NCBI GenBank assembly: GCA_013433145.1
Contig: CM024172.1
Span: 9,820,053 to 9,884,052 of the forward strand
Length of the DNA: 64,000 bases
Source of the DNA: Ascaris suum
Lineage: Eukaryota > Nematoda > Chromadorea > Rhabditida > Ascarididae
Reading direction: 5' to 3'
Shown here: positions 26,801 to 39,921 of the stretch, one piece after another
Numbering within the stretch: the stretch's first letter is position 1
Layout: each line of letters opens with the position of its first letter
Notes under the pieces: generated by a model
Seen by the model: only the letters and a program-made list of their open reading frames with translations
The model's database searches: none
What the model was told of the DNA's origin: nothing
Program-made: the position numbers and the translations under genes

Positions 26801-28949
26801 GTTTATGCATGAAGCAAATTTTTGGAATTTGATGAAGAAAGTGACGAAATCTTCAGCCATAAATAGCAGTCGAAAATGGATGCTGATAAGTTTTAAGCAT
26901 CAAACGATCACAGTCGATTTTCAGAGAATATTTTAGCGTTCGAAAACCCGCAAAAACATTTCTGTTTTCAATATGAATTAGGCTTCTGGGCTAAGTGGGA
27001 TAATTTAAGGAGTCTAACGACAATATAAAAAACTAGGAGGGGGGTAGAGGAGTGATAAAAGGTCCACAAGAAAAAACGTTTGTTAAATGAGGGAAAATTT
27101 GTGAATGGAGAGAGAAGAATGAGATGGCTAATATGTGCTAATTAAATTGCAGAGAGTTGAGTCTGATATTTGAAATGAACGAGATCTGCTACCTCATATG
27201 AAAAACAAAATGGCACAGAGAGGTGAAAAACTTATCGAAATGCTAAGATAACAAACGGGAATAGAGGCGACGTTTCGTTGAAAGTAATAACAAATACAAT
27301 CAAACATCGCAATGTTTTACAGCCGCTCTCCATTGCAACTAGTATTAATTTTTCTCCATTGTTCACTCAAAATCTTCGATCGCACCATTAAAGATGATTC
27401 GTGGTTCCTGAATTTTTCGCATTCTATCAGATAGTCGGGAAAATCCGTATTAAATTTGGGCCGGAAATGCATTTGCAATTCAACTTATCAAAGAATTGCA
27501 CTATACTTCAACGAATCATTGGTAAACTGCTCGCAGCCGTTCACATAAATCACACAAAGTGACGCAGGGAAAGAGTGATTGGTGAAGTTGAAACTTACTC
27601 TCGCCATTCTCTCAGAACAAAAAAAAGTTTCCAACTTAACCGCATTACTTCTTAAAATCCTCCTCTTTTTTATGTTAGAAATACAGCATTGGTTTACGCT
27701 CCCAATAAGAAAGAGGGGATTCAGTGGGGTAGCCTTAAGAGAGGATTTCAATAATTCAGTACAGCGATGTTTGTTAATATAGTCATTAATTAGCACTACA
27801 TTTGATCCATCATCCGCTTCATTGCATTTGCCTAATCGTCTTATAGCAGCAACTCGTAAACTATGTACGCCTCGTGAAAATTCGTTGATCACCTCTTGCA
27901 GACGCTTGAATTCACAACGAACCTCTCATCATCACTGAGTAGAAGCTTAATTTGGACTATGAATGAGAATGATCGGTAAGAAGAGATAGAATCGATACCA
28001 ATTCGAAGTAGCGACTTTAACTAAACTCTGGAAAAGGTTTACTCAACCAATACTGCAGAAAACTTCAACGCCACATTATGTGCGAACAATAAACAATAAT
28101 AACCTAATCAAACTAAACTGAAAGCGTTTAATGAGTGGTAATAGTTTTTGAATGTTTTTAGCGATTCGATTAGCCATATCACTATGCTCGCTGGAATTAT
28201 CTTTGTTGAATGCAATAAAGAATCACAATAAGACGATAAGAGAAAGCAATGAAGAAAGTGCATCGTTGCTGTTGCATATAAACAAAGTTGCAATGAAAAT
28301 GCAATGAACGTTACCAACGTGATATTGCTATATGGCCGAAATTATATATTAGCCCGTCAGTGATCACTCATGTATCAATTAATTTAAGAAAATAGAGATG
28401 CCGAATTAGTGCTAAAGTGTTTACGAATAAGTGGCATTTGAAAGAAATGAACGAGGAAGAAATCAATTGATGATTGTTGCCTAGAAATTGAAGTGGTATT
28501 TTCAGGTAATTACACAGCAAAAAGTTTATTAATATACACAATAAACAAATAAATTTTCGGCCTTATAAACAAAGGTAATCGCCAGCTATCACATTGAGCC
28601 ACCACCTTTATGACAATCGCTAGGTAGAGCAACGATATTCGGAGGCAAAGTTCGACGACAGAAATTCCAGCTTCCCTTCTCAAGCTTTTTCACCGAAATG
28701 AAGCACTCACCTTGAAAAAGATAGGCTAGCGATAATAAAAAGTACAATCTCTCTTACGCTAACTCGGTCTGGATCACTCTCAAGTATGCTCACGAAAGTT
28801 GTCATGCTGCAGCATCACCCGCTTTGATCGATCTGTGCTGAATAGCGAGTGCACAGAACTTCAAACAACCGACTCATTTGTTGAGCGTTAAGGTTGCCAT
28901 ATATGGCTTAGCCATTTGGAGCCAGCTTTTAATACAGTGAAGTCTCGAA
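23871..28949. other. Intergenic sequence, one unexplained 134-codon frame
   Basis: Mostly featureless. The minus frame at 27,892-27,488 starts MINEFSRGVHSLRVAAIRRL and contains CNEADDGSNVVLINDYINKH. It has a less biased composition than neighbouring chance frames and could be a relic of a mobile element or gene. No family is recognised. Confidence 0.35.
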
Positions 28950-29260
28950 TTTCGCGAGATGCGCAGCAGATCTCGAAGTTGAACCTACCACATTGAACCA
29001 GCGGTTACGCCACATGGCTGGGCTACAGCCAATGACTTTGTGCGAAAGAACCAAAAAAGATCCATTTTTCGTCTTGAGCCGCGACCAGGCGCCATAACCG
29101 GTTTTCTTTTGGATGTTGCAACAATTGACTGCGAACTGCCACCTTCTTTTGTGCTTGCTGCTCGGTAATTTCATGGGACATTTCTCGAGGTCATCTAGTC
29201 TGAAAGCTTGGCTGGTACAAGCGACGAACAACGGTCGCTTGAACGGCTTCAAGCTGCAGA
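28950..29260 (-). mobile_element. Mariner-family transposase remnant
   Basis: On the minus strand the translation gives HEITEQQAQKKVAVRSQLLQ followed after about 20 residues by DEKWI. These are two hallmarks of mariner transposases ('HELTEQQ..RV..C..LL' and '(T/C)GDEKW', the latter holding the first catalytic aspartate). A stop interrupts the frame before this block. The region after DEKWI does not follow the family, and no terminal inverted repeats were seen, so only a fragment remains. Confidence 0.75.
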
Positions 29261-31683
29261 AGGTAAATTAATTCAGAAACTTGAGCTGCGCAAAACGACA
29301 TCAACTGAACCTACTCTTATTACCCAGATAAAGTGGTACTAAAACAGAGATATTAATACTGCAGTGCTCGACAACTTATTGACTCTTTAAACATTTCCCT
29401 ACTGACAAATATTTTCATAATGATAGAAGTATAAAAGTATTTCAAGGAACATTCCACAACGAAGGGTAAGTTTGAGTCATCGGTACCAACGCCAACAACC
29501 TTAAAATTATATAGAAGATTTATATCCTCATCACTGAAAATTCGAAACACCATAAAAGAGGTGGATATCGCGAATGAAATGCTCAATGGACATGGGGTGA
29601 TATCGACAAGCAGACATCAGTAGAAAGAGACAGTTGCATCGACTGCTTCAATAAAGCAAAAAAGGACACTTAAGTTGTTGATAACGAGCCTCGATTAATA
29701 ACCACTATTGAGTTTTCTTATCACTAAAGACATCAAAAGTGATGAGAGGCAATGCAGATTTTCTTCAAGAGAGAATATCGAGAACGAATATATAATGACT
29801 AAAAATAATGCGCGTTTGAATATGAAAAGCATAGCGAAGATTGTTTTTGATTCTCTCAATGTGAGCGTCGAAGTTATGACTCACTGAACGATCGGTTCGC
29901 CCTTCCGGCACGATTCATTAATAATCGGCGAAAAAAAAATTGCTGAGAAAATCAACAGTGGGCACAACATAACTACGCATTTCGTGAAATCAACATATGA
30001 AGCATACGCTGACAGTAGTTCAATACAACGATTCTCTTATAATTTGAAATGAAGATCATTTCAGAGCTCGTAGTAGACTTCAAAAAAGAATATTGTAGAT
30101 AGTAAATGAATAATTTGTTACTTGCAAAGATCAACATTAACACGTGGCTTAAGGAACGGTTCCCGATTGATACGCTGAAAAAAAATATAGAGATTCCTAA
30201 AAATAGCGCTAATGACACGAATATCTCGATTGCTTACGTAATTATTTCGTTAAGATTGAAGCGAAAACGAAATACTATAGCGCAGAATATTTTTTCCATC
30301 TTGTTTATGCCATATAACATCGGTATTCGTTTCGTGTTTTCTGCTTAACGAGTTCACGCCATCGTTTCGTAATTGCTCACATTTCGCTTTCATAACGAAA
30401 AAAATTATAAGTTTTATTTAAGTTCATGTAAGTTTCTTATGAGAATCCATGCTACTGATAATCTAAAACAGCAATTTCGAGCAACAACTATAACGTTGTA
30501 AAAATTAGAATAATTTTGAAAGCACAATTGCTGTGCTCATCAAAGCAAAATGAGGAATGCGGATGCGAAGAATATGAACATAAAGAAACAATAAGGGAAA
30601 CATTGCAAATAGAAAGAAATAAAGAGCAATGAAATGTGAAAGAACTGTAGGTGACAAAGAAAACATAAAATGATCCGAGCATTACGGTGCAAACAAATAC
30701 TTTATCCAATTCCTTTCAAATAAATCACCATTCTTTCACGTATAAATTTCAAAAAAAAATAAAATGCTAATTCAGTATGAAGTCAAGCGAAGAGGGTGTG
30801 CACGGCCTCTTCGATGGGTTAGCACCGCTATGCCGCTTCCACAGTGCAAGCGGACGTCAGCGCTCTCTATAATGTGTGATGAACGGTCGACCGGACGCCA
30901 ATACCGTGCGCCGTTATCTTGAAGCATCTGGACACACTGCCTTCGAACGCCCACACATGCTTCTGCACACAGCGTGTACTAACGTCTCCTGACGATAGAC
31001 CTCCGCTTAACATAGTGCCTCGAAAAGCGCACTCTCACCAAGCAATATTGAACGATGGCGATCGACTCCATGATGACGTTTATTCACGCAGTAACGGAAT
31101 ATCAATGAAACACCTGTGTTAACCCTTTTATGTAAGCACTTAGAAACACAAAGAAAAAAAGGCCAATTCCTTCGGCCAATAGATGCAACTCAGAAGCATC
31201 ACCTACATTATACAGTTTGAATTCGAAAGACTCCTAAAAATGTTGGAGCATTTCCAAGTACAGAGTTCGCAAGAAAATGATATAAATAAAAGATATCAAC
31301 GAAAATTTCTGCCATGTAAGTTTGCTAGTCTGTTCAATGCCTTTTTGGCAACCAATACGATTGTGTCAGCATGAAAACTTTTCAAGCATTGTCGCAGATA
31401 AGCGTGCACTACAATTTTCTTGGTGGTTCTGGTGTGTGTTAGGAATAAACTGGAACATCGGTACGGGTCATTGAAAGGTTACGAAAACAAGCAAAGGCCA
31501 TTATATTATTGCGGTAGGTTCGCGTTTCCTGCCAACTAACTCTCAACACCATTTCACTGCCACTACGAGTTTCATAACAAAGATGAGCCAATTCGTCTCC
31601 CACAAGGATTACTTCATAGACGCCTGTTGAACAAATTCACCTTCTCTCATTGATCTCCAGAAGTTCAAAATGCTTGTCTAAAC

Positions 31684-31801
31684 CGTAATGTTCGACCATC
31701 AAAGATTGAAGGTCGGTTGGCTGAATAATAAATGTTGCCATCGTTGGTTTCATATAGCCCTAGACGGCAAACTTCTTCAACGGACATCGCGTCAACATGA
31801 T
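31684..31801 (-). CDS. Candidate isolated minus-strand exon, unrecognised
   Basis: It starts after TTACAAG and ends before GTTTAG. It reads HVDAMSVEEVCRLGLYETND then GNIYYSANRPSIFDGRTLR. The composition is protein-like. No family is recognised and no phase-compatible neighbour was found. Confidence 0.3.
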
Positions 31802-32177
31802 CTTGTAACAAAACGAGCCGTACACGCAAACACACCGCGCACAGACACACGTATGTAGACGAACGCCAAACACACACTGCAATCGCGCACAGACATATAC
31901 GCTAACAGATAAAACACGCAATTTCCCAGCATGTATTTTCGTCAAGAGATGTGTTTTTCCTCAATAAATGCGTCCACATAAACGTCCTTTAAGACTGTAG
32001 GCGGAAAAAAAGTGCTGCAAGAGGCAATAATTTTAAGGACGACCTTCCCATTTTCAAGCATTACCTTGCGCAGTGCACATGTCGTTTACACCGCTCAATG
32101 CAGCCAATTTTCCACATTTCGTGCCAATATTTTCAACTTATTGGGCTAAAAACTTCGTAACTTTCACAAGGGGATTA

Positions 32178-32240
32178 GTATTACCAGGCGCTCGGTGCAA
32201 GAACGCGTGATGCGTTCTTGCACCGAGCGCCTGGTAATAC
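32178..32240. repeat. Perfect 29-bp inverted repeat with 5-base loop
   Basis: The arms at 32178-32206 and 32212-32240 are exact reverse complements (outer end GTATTACC, inner end GAACGC). They are separated by GTGAT. The arms are GC-rich compared with the flanks. Confidence 0.95.
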
Positions 32241-34294
32241 AATGGTGGGACTTAATTACAAATATATGCGAACTCCGAAATTGCAAACGGTGGCCTGAGC
32301 ACTGCTCTACGCTACCGCCGGACTCCAGAGTTATCACAACTGCTGTCACTAGCTTTGAAGAACCGAATACGTTGAGGATGTAGCACGCAGCACACGGCTG
32401 CGACCCAGTGAATCAGAAGAAAAAAGATCCCAAAGTGCATGAGCTCGATAGCGCTCAGATGGATGTGCGCTGATTGGTGTTTATTGCAAAGTTTAATTAT
32501 CAAGACTATCTTCAAATAAAATTTCACGAGATTTTCCACAAAGATTCAAAATTTGCAGAGTCACGTTTTCTTTAACAACATACTGCTCCTTCTATGTATT
32601 GAAAGGCAGAGTATCAAAGACTGCTCCTAATCGGCACGACAAAAAAGTCACTGCTAGCACACAATGTGAGCTCAAACAGCATCCAATACGAAATAAGCGA
32701 CGGCAGCATTGGAAAAAGCGTTTGGCAGCTTACGCGATGAAGACGGACAAAAAAGAGAGAGAGCGAGAAATAGAGTACGGCATAAGGACGATATGAATAC
32801 TTTACTGCAAAATATTGCGCATCTCGTCCTGTAAAAAATTACCACTTTAGAATGGCCGAAGCCAGCAAACAGATTTTGCCCCGTATGTTGGCTAGCGTGT
32901 TTATGATCGATCAGCAAAGGAAATTAGTGAGTGGAATACACTTCAATCAAAGAAAAATGGCATTATAAAGAAACCACTATCACGGACTAATCTGTTTTAT
33001 TAACACAGGCTAGGAATCAAAGTTGTAATTAGCTAGGAGTATACTTTCCGAGCACACTGCTTACGAAATGATTTCCTATCAATTGCCAAAATCTAAGATC
33101 TCCTAGCGATCAGCTATTTCTGAGGAACAGGAACGTCGCGGCTCACAGTGGCAGAAATTGAAAAAATCAATGTCGTCGCTCCGAATTCAAATTAAGAGAA
33201 GAGAACTCAGTACATTCGAAAGCACTACTACGCTTGAAACGCCGCATTCCTCTATTTCTGCAAAAGTTCTACAAAACCGCCTTATGAGAGCATCGCGTAT
33301 TTGCTTAGGCTTATATGTATGCTGGTATACCTGATAGTTTGAAATTGCGAAGCAGACCGGATTTAGTGGATAAACTCTTACTACCAATTTCATTCTTTAT
33401 GTTCGTAATTTAAAAATAACTGAAAATGCCTGAGGCATTTTCATTGGCATTGAAAACCTGGCGTTGAGTTCTTTGAACTTGAACTTGAAAGCTTTAAAAA
33501 ACCGCTTGTATGCGCATGTTACCAAACGAATGTTACAACACCTCAGCAAATGACTGGAAACTTAAAATCAAGCCATTTTTGTTTTTCAACAATTCGCATG
33601 CGGCTTGAAAACAAATTCTTGGGTTCAGGACTTGTGCAATCTTTTTGTTTACTAGGGTTTACCTTCATTTTTGATGTCTGCGCAGCCCGCTGCCCTACCG
33701 GGATGATATGCAGGAGCGCACATCATGCCAGCTACCCTGATAAGCTTCTGCACTTGTTTCTATTCATCTTTTTATGTCCTCTTCGATATACTACATACTA
33801 TCTCTTAGCACCTTTTTAAGGTTCACACTGGTGATACACATAAAAGCATCAACTGGACATAACCCCCAATGTCTTATGCTCGAGCACTTAGTAGAACCAA
33901 ACAATTGTCCGGCTGACAAACATCGCTTCTTGGCGTATCCGATCTACTATTGCCAGTAGTGATTTTAACATGGTCGTTACTCATCTTTGAACGTATTAAT
34001 GATGACGATGAGAACGATGCGCCCACATACAGTCAGTACGGAGATTTCGTTATACGCGGCTCAATACCTGTCCCTATCACAGAGGCACGGATGAAGAGAT
34101 GCTTTTGGCTGATCTTTGCATCACCCTCTGATGACTGATCAAGCTGTAGATGGAAATGAAAACCGCTGCCGAAAGCACTTTGATGCCACAAACTCAGCGA
34201 TGACAGCGTGCTAGATGATTTATACCCGTAAGCATCTAAATAGCACTCAACTGACTCTCACACTGGCAATTCTGATGTGATGTCAACCGCTGCT

Positions 34295-34321
34295 AATTGT
34301 CAGCTTTGATGGCTGACAATT
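34295..34321. repeat. 10-bp inverted repeat
   Basis: AATTGTCAGC and GCTGACAATT around a 7-base spacer. A short hairpin in intergenic sequence. Confidence 0.75.
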
Positions 34322-34736
34322 ATGCAAATTTTTGTTAATTCGCCTGTGACGAAACAGGTGTTATGTGATTTCCCTGATGGTTTATTGAATTCATTCAGAG
34401 AGGTTGAATTCTCCCTGGTTGCATTCGTGTAAATGTTTACAAGAGATGCGCCCATGTGAACGCTCAAAATCAATTAGTCATGTTAAATGTACATGGCAGT
34501 GTTATCTGCACTGCGTAAGCGCTATGTGAATTTTTCAGTGAGCAAGAGACACCAAAGAGATGAAAGCATAAATGGCAACTTTATAGGCAAATTAAAGAGA
34601 ACAAAAATATCAGAATATTACAACATTTTCAAATAAGAAATAACAGCTATTCTAATGTAAAGGGACTTGATGAATGGAAATGAAAAAAAAAACCAATTTT
34701 GTGGATATGATCGAAGAATGTTTTCTGGTATATTAG

Positions 34737-34912
34737 AGTTGCACTTCGAAAGCGACTCGGCGAAGGCAAATATGGAGGTTGTATTGTGCATGCTCGCCGA
34801 GCGAGGAATTCTCAAAATCCTCACCGCAAACAACGCTACATTCCAGGCCGCTTTTGATTCGAGCAAGCATAAAGAAGAGAGAATCGTCAATGGAGCAGCT
34901 AAAATCATTGAA
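34737..34912 (+). CDS. Candidate isolated plus-strand exon, unrecognised
   Basis: It starts after TATTAG and ends before GTTAGT. It reads LHFESDSAKANMEVVLCMLA, then ERGILKILTANNATFQAAFD and SSKHKEERIVNGAAKIIE. It is rich in amphipathic helix-forming residues and looks protein-like. The complementary strand is also open over much of it. No family is recognised and its partner exons were not found. Confidence 0.3.
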
Positions 34913-35048
34913 GTTAGTTCGATTCCGCATTAAATTTAGTTTCCAGCAAACTTTCGTGCCGGTGAAATCAACTCTATATCGCTCGCTTCGCAACAATAAA
35001 TGCTTTTAAAATGAGTAGCGCCTATATTCCAAGCAATAAGACGTAGAA

Positions 35049-35090
35049 GAATGGAACTATGCGAGAAATGAATGGAACTGTGCGAGAAAT
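35049..35090. repeat. 21-bp tandem duplication with one mismatch
   Basis: GAATGGAACTATGCGAGAAA plus one base is followed at once by the same unit with A changed to G at one place. Confidence 0.9.
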
Positions 35091-36605
35091 CTACTTAAAT
35101 AACGCACACAATGACGTGTTTTTTGGTCGTACTTCGAGACAGTGGCTAATTAGAATCGCGCCAAATATAAGAGCAGTAAGATTTACGATTTTTTTTTCTT
35201 GAAAGCGTGCCCAATATCTTATATTACGCAGTTATACTGCATATTCAACTACTACCATACTCTTAGCTGATCAGTCCGATCGCAATGCAATCGACATGTT
35301 CGAAGAGATTCTTGTAGAAAAGATATGCACCGTATTATACGCACGTACCCGATGCGTTTTTAATGTTCTTAAATGAAAAATCCCTCAACGTAATGAAAGG
35401 AGTTCTTGCGCATTATGGCAGCATGAATTCGAAATGAACATACGTCTCAGCCCGAAGTTTTTTTGCTACTTCAAACAAAATTCCAAAATATTTGGGTGAA
35501 GTTCTCCGAATTTGTAATAAAGAATCTCCCCTCTAATCAAACACCTTATATACTTGCCGCTACATTTGAAAGTTTCAATTGTACATTAGAGTGATCAGAA
35601 AAAGAAATGGGTGCTACAGCCGACGGAAGACACTATGGCATTACTGAGGTGGGCTTTTTATTGAGTGGGTGCCCAAATAGGTACTAAAGGTTGACTAGGA
35701 AGACGCAGTCAATTTTTGTCACATTCGCAGTGGGTGTTCACAGTTTACAACTTCCGATGCCATGACCAGTATGTAGAGTCTTGCTAAAATTGTGCAAATG
35801 ATATAGAAGCATCGAGATAAGCAGAACGTGTATGTAGATGCGCGCGGAGGAAGTGCAAAGTGTGGGGGGAACGACATGATAAGAACATCCCCACGAATGC
35901 TACATGCAGCACTATTCACGTCACTTGGAAATTAGTTAACTTTGTATTTCGTTCCGCACCTCATCCCCTCCCGTTTCACTCCTCTTTCTCGCCCGATGGC
36001 TTTCATTTACAGGCCTTTTAATCAAGGATTGTGGACTAACTGCACTGCGAAAACACTGATTACACGAAGTATCCAGGAAGCATCTTTTCCGAACGAGAGT
36101 TGCTAACATTACGTTTCGTTGCATTGCTTCGGTTTTTTAAACCACTGAAATACTTTATACTTCTTATAAATATGAAATAAAGAGTACACCTTTTGATAAA
36201 TTCAACCTCAAACGAATCCCTTTTTACGACAGCTCGAATACATTCTATGCACATTTGCGAACAAATGTCAACCATATTAATCAAACAAAACTTTCTTATT
36301 CGCTGTGCCTTAAGTGAATCCGTTACGTCAAAGTGTTGCAGTAAAGAGTGCTAAGTGGCAAATTCGGAGGGATGGCGAAGGATCATGACTCTCGAGGACA
36401 CAGCTGTCTGCCTCTGTGAAAGAAAAGTGTTGATTTACTGTGATTTTTTGCTCAGCAGAAAGAGAACGATTTACTGTGCAACTGATTTACTCAACAAAAA
36501 GAGAAGGAAAGAATCTCTTTGATGACTGATAAGTTTTCTGCGGTTTCATAGATCGCAAATAGCTGAGGCGTCGCACATTTGACGGATTTACAATAAGGAA
36601 GATTG

Positions 36606-36869
36606 TTTTACTCGATGAGCAAAAATTCGAGACGTAGTGGGATTGCAAAGAGATGCTAAATGGGTGGAACACGTATCAACCGGCTGCTCAGTGGCCGCCC
36701 CAAAATTGACGTCTTTCAGCACCTCATCGTTATCGGATTTGATGATAGTTGCAGCCTCAAAGGTAACGAATCTAAGAGAGCTGCAGCTCCGTCCAAAATA
36801 TGTAAATAAGCGTGGCAACAAGCTCAAAGATTTTATGTCATCGACACAGTTCTCGGCCATCTCTACCAA
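36606..36869 (-). CDS. Candidate minus-strand exon with LRR-like composition, unrecognised
   Basis: Open from a TGGTAG acceptor to a GTAAAA donor. It includes VDDIKSLSLLPRLFTYFGRS, LRFVTFEAATII and VNFGAATEQPVDTC. The opposite strand over 36,637-37,101 is also open for 154 codons. At least one of the two readings must be chance. Confidence 0.2.
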
Positions 36870-38877
36870 TGAATGCTTCCGCTACAGTGGAGGACTAGAT
36901 GTTTCCGCTGCAGGCTATCTCCGTCACTGCCAGTTCCACCACAAGTCATTTTCGTCACGGTCACTTAAGTCCAGGTACTTCCCAGCATTGCAATGGCCCA
37001 ATTCTCAAGAATTTTTGCACACTTGCAGGAATGTTAAAACAATGATCTTCACTAAACGAAGATCTAAAAAGTTTTCTGCAAGCAAAACGAAGTTAGCATA
37101 AACCCCGATGAACACTCTTCATATCTCGGCTCGGCTGTGCAGGTGTGCGTGCGAAGCGAGCACCGCTGGTGGCAAAAATGTTCAACTGGAAGGAGCGATG
37201 GTGGCGGAAATGGCCTTTGGTGAAAATGTATAGTCCGCTTTGAGCGACAGCAACGACTCGAGAGCTTTGGGCACAGTCTCTCCTCTGCGAGCTTGAAGTT
37301 TCCAAAAAAAAAACGAAGCGGACATTTCAGCAAATAACAAATATGGCGCAAACGTGCGACTGCTAGTGCAGTTGAGTCATTGTGCCGCATTCGTATGCAT
37401 GAAATGGATGCAGCTTTCAAAGAGACTGTCAACAACATTCGCCTCTCTCTCCGATGAAGCATCGTCGGTGACTCAGTGTGCACTACTGCACATTCATTTC
37501 TGTTTTTCCAAAATGGCTTCATAACAAACGAATAAACTACGACGAATCGAGATGCCTTCTTCTGAGATTTTAAACCAGCCAACAACAAATATAGAGGTAA
37601 ATTATTTAAGAACTGAAGAGAAAAAAGCCGTAACATAACGTCAAGAGTAGTTAGCGAGTCGTTCGTTGCCACAAATGCAATTCTTTTTTTTTTCTTTGCA
37701 AAATCTGTGACAACTCATTGCTCACTTTGACTGGATCATTCACAAAGAAGCCTCAAAATGGAAACCACGCTATGTTTGTGATCGGAATTAGCTCGCAGAC
37801 AAAGGATTCATACGGCAATGTCTTGGGTTGTTAAACAACGCAGCAGTGCTCAGTTTCAAGCAAAAAGCAAGCAATATTAACGCGAACGCACTCTACTTTG
37901 CACGGTTATGCACAATTATCTCATATGATAAGCAGACACACCGCCGTTATAACAGAAAATGTTGCATGCATAGGTGGCAGCCGCCATTTTATACCATGAG
38001 CTCTCTTTGTGTATCATAAATTCGTTAGTATTTCTTGTGTCCTAGCCTCTTTCTTGCTCAACGAACAGAGCGGGTGACTCGAAAAGTGGAGCGGGTGATT
38101 CGAAAACATGTCGGAAAATTAAATAACTCGTGCTGATGGATTCTGCAGTTTGCATCCTCCATCATCGTCTCCCCATTTCCAAATGTGCAGTATTTTATGT
38201 TAGGTTGCGCAGAGACGGCGGAATTCAGCAGGATACGAACAACAAGCTCTGTCCATCAGTGGCGTTTGCATCCCACTAATTTTTCACTTTTGGATGAATT
38301 CTAGGGGATAAATTAGCTCCATCCCACAGGGCTGGTTGTTAGGACAGCGAGATGTCTCCCATTCCCTTCTCCCATTCACAGAGGTGTGGACTATTCTGCA
38401 ATCAATTCCTGCTTGAATAGTTCTATGAGAGGCCGCACTGGAGGAATCGAATTGGTGCCAGCGTAATAAAAGCGAATTGCAGACGTGACAAACCAACGAG
38501 CGGACACCTTAATTACGCAATAAAAGCCATAAGAAAAACAAGCGCAAACACCACAAAAACTTCACCGATACAATGCAAAAATCGCTTTTCGAACTGAAAT
38601 GTCAAGTAGGTGCATCGCAAAGAAACGCATCGATAAAACTGCGATAAGACCTATCGAATCGAAAATAAAAGGAATAAGAGCGAGTATCTTGAAAGACCAG
38701 TAGGCAACGTTGCGACAATAGGGATGAGAAGTCATCGTTCGTTCGTATATTCAGCGGGACTTTCAGCCTCAAAAAGTGATACACAGATCGATCAACGGGA
38801 CTGAATTGAGTTTGCGAGATCATCCTCCGCTATAACCATATCCAACAAGTTCGTTAGGGTAACTTCTATATTTGCAG

Positions 38878-38953
38878 ATTTGGGAGCAAGCGAGACCCTC
38901 ATTGTCATGCATGATGAAATCGTCACAAGCACATTGCGAAACACTCATGAAAA
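38878..38953 (+). CDS. Candidate exon 1 of an unrecognised plus-strand gene
   Basis: It lies between TTGCAG and a GTGGGT donor. It reads LGASETLIVMHDEIVTSTLR then NTHE, with two bases left over. Codon choice looks coding. The product is unknown. Phase fits the segment at 39,539-39,697. Confidence 0.3.
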
Positions 38954-39538
38954 GTGGGTGTGCGCAGGCATATAGCTGAATGCGCAGGCACGAACACCAT
39001 AAAATGCTGAAGCAGGTGTAGGGGGAGGTAGCGTTATTGAGTCGAAGACAGTTTTTGATCGCATTGTTTTGGTTGCTTACTCATGATAAGTGTGTTGCAA
39101 AGGTTTCGAGGACCAGGTTCGAGCATATATCGACACGACCGCGGCGCAACTAACCGCCTGAACGTAAATGGAGAAGAGCGATAAAGGAGCTGAAAGAAAG
39201 CGGTCGCAGCTAATTCCTGTGGACCAGCCGGCTGCACCAGCTGACAAAAAATATTAAAATAGATGAAGTAAACCATTCACCATTTAACTCACCCCACTGA
39301 AAGAGATGCGTTCTTCGCAGCCTTAATGGACAGACAAACAGATAGACGAACACACTGCATAAGCCTTAAAAAAAACAGAGCACAGGCACGACCTCGATGA
39401 GACGTATTTTCGAATAAAAAGGCAAACGACCATGAGAAGAGGACGCTTTTTCATTTTTACCAGGGCATTTTCAGACTGTGGGATATGACCATGAGATTTG
39501 ACCTATATAAGTCACCCAAACGTTTCCCATTATTCAAG

Positions 39539-39697
39539 CTCCAATGTAGAGATCGATTATGCTCGACCTTCAAAGATCAAGACGGCTATCGGCGGAAATC
39601 TTATGCCTGCGGGCGGCGACTTTGCTATAATGGCACAAATCTTATACTCGAGAGCCAACGATTTCAATATTACTCAGTTCTGTTTCTACGTCAAAAG
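39539..39697 (+). CDS. Candidate exon 2 of an unrecognised plus-strand gene
   Basis: It follows TTCAAG and ends before GTCAAT. It reads SNVEIDYARPSKIKTAIGG then NLMPAGGDFAIMAQILYSRA and FNITQFCFYVK. A second plus frame is also open here, which weakens the case. One base completes the split codon from 38,953, and two remain for the segment starting at 39,922. Confidence 0.3.
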
Positions 39698-39921
39698 GTC
39701 AATGTTGAGCAATTAGAGACTCATTCATTCCACAGCAAATAAGAAGTGTCCACAGTAGTAAAACAAAGTTTGCAACCGGCTGAAGCTTTAGAAACAGACA
39801 ACGTTGCTGAGAATCCGTTCGGGGTTTCCGTATTTTGAGCTGACTGTTGCATTCAACACTTCGCTTTAACCAACCAATTGCTCTAAGGAACAAACCAACC
39901 CTCATCCGTAACAACTCTTAG

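Larger units (their letters stand above)
29261..34736. other. Intergenic sequence with a GC-rich patch
   Basis: About 30,770-31,090 is GC-rich relative to its flanks and has no recognisable coding signature. The rest holds the inverted repeat at 32.2 kb and the single exon-like segment at 31.7 kb. Confidence 0.5.

Noticed and set aside
37064..37672. 202-codon minus-strand open frame
   Set aside because: Composition rich in Arg, Ser, Cys and Phe with no domain pattern. Neighbouring frames are equally open, and splice borders do not support it.
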